NCBI GenBank assembly: GCA_030152865.1
Contig: JASLIW010000072.1
Location: forward strand, 1-8,957
Source of the DNA: Bacteroides sp.
GTDB taxonomy: Bacteria; Bacteroidota; Bacteroidia; Bacteroidales; Bacteroidaceae
DNA length: 8,957 nucleotides
Reading direction: 5' to 3'
The notes under the pieces were generated by a model. It was given only the letters and a program-made list of their open reading frames with translations. It made no database searches and was not told where the DNA came from. Of the stretch, positions 6,985-8,957 are shown piece by piece. The translations under genes and the position numbers were made by a program. Position 1 is the first letter of the stretch, and every line of letters begins with the position of its first letter.

Positions 6985-8145
6985 ATGATTATTGGAATAC
7001 CCAAAGAGATTATGCCTGGAGAAGCGCGTGTATCTGCAAGTCCCGAAACTGTCAAGAAATTTGTGGCAGATGGCGAAAAAGTCTTAGTGGAAAAATCAGC
7101 AGGAGCTGGCTCCTACTACCACGATGAAGATTACCAAGCAGCAGGTGCTGAGCTCGTAGAATCAGCTCAAGAAGTATATGAACGAGCAGAACTCATCTTA
7201 AAGGTCAAAGAACCCCTATTCAATGAAACCTATCAAAAACACGAAGTAGAATTGATGCATGAAGGCCAGTATCTGATTACCTTTATTCATCCAGCATCCC
7301 CTGTCAACCATGAGATGGTGAAAAGACTTGCTAAACAAGGAGTAATTAGTCTGACCTTAGATGGGGTCCCTCGTATTTCTCGTGCACAAAATATGGATGC
7401 ACTCACCTCTATGAGTACCTGTGCTGGCTACAAAGGAATCTTAATTGCAGCCAACCACCTCTCTAAGTTTATGCCCCAGATGTTCACAGCTGTAGGAGCT
7501 ATCCAGCCCGCTAAAGTCATGGTCTTGGGAGTAGGTGTAGCAGGCTTGCAAGCTCTAGCTACTGCCCGCCGTTTGGGAGCAATAACCTATGCCGCAGACA
7601 TTCGTCCTGCCGCTGCCGAACAAGCCATGAGCTTAGGTGCAAAAGTGATAGAAACAGGCATTCCTGCCGAGCTTGCAATGGCTGAAGGAGGCTATGCTAA
7701 AGCCCTACCCGAAGAGTGGCTTATCAAAGAGCGTGAACAACTCAAAGAGGCAATCCAAGAGATGGATATTGTGTTCTGTAGTGCCTTAGTACCTGGTAAA
7801 GTTGCTCCAATACTCATTACCGAAGAGCTCTTAAAGACCATGAAGAAAGGCTCAGTAATTGTCGATATATCCATTGATCAAGGAGGTAACTGCTCCGAAA
7901 CCCCTGCAGGAGTCATTGGAGAGAAACATGGTGTTACCCTAGTTGGTATCAAAAATATCCCGGGTATGCTTCCCACAAGTTCCACTTGGATGTTCGCCCA
8001 AAACGTCTATCACTTGGTTCACTTCTTAACGAAGAACAATAAGATAGAACTAGACATGAGTGACGAAATTGTACAATCTATCTTAGTCACATATCAAGGC
8101 GAAGTAGTCCATGCCGGAGCGAAAGAAGCGATGGGACTAAGCTAA
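6985..8145 (+). CDS. pntAA: Proton-translocating NAD(P) transhydrogenase subunit alpha part 1 (NAD(H)-binding domain I)
   Basis: This 386-residue soluble subunit carries the NAD(H)-binding domain I. It opens with IGIPKEIMPGEARVSASPE, typical of the alanine dehydrogenase/PntA fold. The RQD loop RISRAQNMD gives Arg130, Gln135 and Asp138, matching the spacing of the catalytic-site residues known in the Rhodospirillum enzyme. The dinucleotide fold VLGVGVAGLQA is at 180-190, followed by ADIRPAAAEQ (204-213) and VDISIDQGGNCSET (293-306). The absence of membrane segments at the C-terminus fits the split form of the enzyme, where they are encoded separately by pntAB. With PntAB and PntB it moves hydride between NADH and NADP+, coupled to proton flow across the inner membrane, mainly making NADPH. 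It is the first gene of the operon, with a -7 element and inverted repeat upstream and a perfect hairpin after its stop. Alanine dehydrogenase is excluded by the neighbouring genes. Confidence 0.96.
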   Translation: MIIGIPKEIMPGEARVSASPETVKKFVADGEKVLVEKSAGAGSYYHDEDYQAAGAELVESAQEVYERAELILKVKEPLFNETYQKHEVELMHEGQYLITFIHPASPVNHEMVKRLAKQGVISLTLDGVPRISRAQNMDALTSMSTCAGYKGILIAANHLSKFMPQMFTAVGAIQPAKVMVLGVGVAGLQALATARRLGAITYAADIRPAAAEQAMSLGAKVIETGIPAELAMAEGGYAKALPEEWLIKEREQLKEAIQEMDIVFCSALVPGKVAPILITEELLKTMKKGSVIVDISIDQGGNCSETPAGVIGEKHGVTLVGIKNIPGMLPTSSTWMFAQNVYHLVHFLTKNNKIELDMSDEIVQSILVTYQGEVVHAGAKEAMGLS

Positions 8146-8161
8146 AAATCTCATTTGAATC

Positions 8162-8194
8162 GAAACAGTAGTTAGAATCTCTAACTACTGTTTC
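8162..8194 (+). repeat. Perfect 15-bp hairpin between pntAA and pntAB
   Basis: GAAACAGTAGTTAGA (8162-8176) and its exact reverse complement (8180-8194) flank a 3-nt ATC loop. The hairpin begins 16 nt after the pntAA stop and ends 15 nt before the pntAB ATG. The 3' arm ends TTTCTT but no true U-run follows, so it is at best a leaky terminator. It may otherwise protect the pntAA message end, mark a processing site, or affect pntAB initiation. Confidence 0.75.
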
Positions 8195-8209
8195 TTAAAT
8201 CTAATACTT

Positions 8210-8518
8210 ATGAATCCACTCTATCTCATTCTCATCTTTATAGTGGCTACACTACTCGGCTATTTTATTATTAAGAACGTACCGAGCTTGCTGCATACCC
8301 CCTTAATGTCAGGAATGAATGCCTTATCGGGCATCTCTATTCTTGGAGCACTGCTAGCCGTCGGACTCTCCTACGAACAAGAAGGTGTTCGATTTGTAGT
8401 CGGACAAATCATTGGTGGACTCTCCATCATACTGGCTACTATCAATGTAGTAGGCGGCTTTGGCGTAACCCATAGAATGCTACGTATGTTTAACAAGAAA
8501 AAAACCACGAAGAAATGA
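8210..8518 (+). CDS. pntAB: NAD(P) transhydrogenase subunit alpha part 2 (membrane domain II, first portion)
   Basis: The 102-residue membrane protein has an N-terminal membrane helix (LYLILIFIVATLLGYFII, residues 4-21). The family motif KNVPSLLHTPLMSGMNALSGI (22-42) follows, then two further hydrophobic segments (about 43-55 and 65-82), the signature NVVGGFGVTHRMLRMF (79-94) and a lysine-rich cytosolic tail. It supplies the alpha-derived helices of the proton-translocating domain II, which pair with those of PntB. The length is usual for a separate PntAB. It starts 64 nt after pntAA, behind a perfect hairpin, and its TGA overlaps the pntB ATG by 4 nt (ATGA), suggesting coupled translation with pntB. 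Confidence 0.95.
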   Translation: MNPLYLILIFIVATLLGYFIIKNVPSLLHTPLMSGMNALSGISILGALLAVGLSYEQEGVRFVVGQIIGGLSIILATINVVGGFGVTHRMLRMFNKKKTTKK

Positions 8519-8957
8519 GTCCACTAATTTATTATCTAATGTGTGCTGTACTATCCATACTCGTGCTCGTAGGCATATCCATGATGAGCAAGGTAGAAAC
8601 AGCAGTCAAGGGAAATACACTAAGTGCAGTCAGCCTACTTGCAGGTGTAGTACTCACCCTATTTTACTATGGCATTGTAGGTGTACCTTTTATTTATATC
8701 TGTCTTCTTATTGGTTCACTCATAGGCTATAGCATGGCTAAGAAGGTACAAATGATTCAAATGCCTCAACTTGTAGCCCTGCTCAATGGTATTGGTGGAG
8801 CAGCCTCAGCTATGGTAGGAATCTTAAGCTACTTGCGCATAGGAGCCATACCCTCAGCCTATGAAAACTTCACCAGTGTTACAGCGATTCTAGCGGTCGT
8901 GATAGGTCTAATCACACTTATGGGGAGTTTAGTAGCTGCAGGAAAACTACATAAAAT
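8515..8957 (+). CDS. pntB: NAD(P) transhydrogenase subunit beta (partial, 3' end outside window)
   Basis: The first 147 codons are present and run off the window in frame. The start ATG at 8515 overlaps the pntAB stop (ATGA). Hydrophobic segments at about 4-23, 35-51 and 54-70 are followed by KKVQMIQMPQLVALLNGIGGAASAMVG, which occupies about residues 74-100 and is the hallmark of the PntB membrane domain. Another membrane span follows, then LMGSLVAAGKLHK, matching the family's TGS..A.GKL motif. PntB contributes most helices of the proton channel (domain II) and, beyond this window, the NADP(H)-binding domain III. Nothing is broken in the visible part; the C-terminal domain III cannot be assessed. 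Confidence 0.95.
   Translation, partial: MSPLIYYLMCAVLSILVLVGISMMSKVETAVKGNTLSAVSLLAGVVLTLFYYGIVGVPFIYICLLIGSLIGYSMAKKVQMIQMPQLVALLNGIGGAASAMVGILSYLRIGAIPSAYENFTSVTAILAVVIGLITLMGSLVAAGKLHK

Noticed and set aside
8541..8732. Plus-strand 63-codon open frame near the right end
   Set aside because: It is out of frame with pntB, whose true frame from 8515 encodes clear family motifs across the same bases.
1..8957. Novel defence system, mobile element or CRISPR array
   Set aside because: No transposase, integrase, phage, nuclease or repeat-spacer pattern is visible; all large genes belong to transport, hydrolase or energy-metabolism families.

Overview
The window looks like a chromosomal segment of a Bacteroidota bacterium, most likely order Bacteroidales. 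Four things point that way: lipoproteins whose lipidated Cys is followed by an acidic surface-export stretch (CEYDDD, CSSDD); a B12 uptake locus built on a BtuG-type surface lipoprotein plus a TonB-dependent receptor; a three-gene (pntAA/pntAB/pntB) transhydrogenase; and weak Shine-Dalgarno signals with a perfect Bacteroides-type -7 element (TAnnTTTG) before pntAA. Base composition appears moderately AT-rich and even throughout. No mobile element, tRNA, rRNA or CRISPR array is visible.

Left half, minus strand (read from about 3715 down to 1): a cobalamin riboswitch (3541-3711) leads a B12 acquisition operon. The order is a BtuG-like surface beta-propeller lipoprotein (2264-3430), a BtuB-like TonB-dependent outer-membrane receptor (234-2264) that starts inside the preceding stop codon (TAATG), and the first 71 codons of a small lipoprotein (1-215) with the start of an Ig/PKD-like domain, cut by the window edge. 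BtuG is expected to capture cobalamin at the surface, BtuB to import it with TonB energy, and the riboswitch to shut the operon off when cobalamin is plentiful. About 110 nt of leader lies between the aptamer and the first start codon. It has no U-tract terminator, but it contains segments that can pair in alternative ways.

Centre: upstream of this operon and on the same strand is mgtE (3862-5226), a full-length Mg2+ channel/transporter closed by a strong intrinsic terminator (3800-3831) that separates it from the riboswitch. A short divergent intergenic region (5227-5425) precedes a plus-strand exported alpha/beta hydrolase (5426-6796) with a complete Ser-Asp-His triad.

Right half, plus strand: the proton-translocating NAD(P) transhydrogenase operon pntAA (6985-8145), pntAB (8210-8518), pntB (8515 to the window end, partial). 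A Bacteroides-type -7 element and a leader inverted repeat precede pntAA. A perfect 15-bp hairpin fills most of the pntAA-pntAB gap, and pntAB and pntB overlap by ATGA. The protein families here are all known. The least explained signals are the pntAA/pntAB hairpin, the riboswitch leader pairings and the truncated third gene of the B12 operon.
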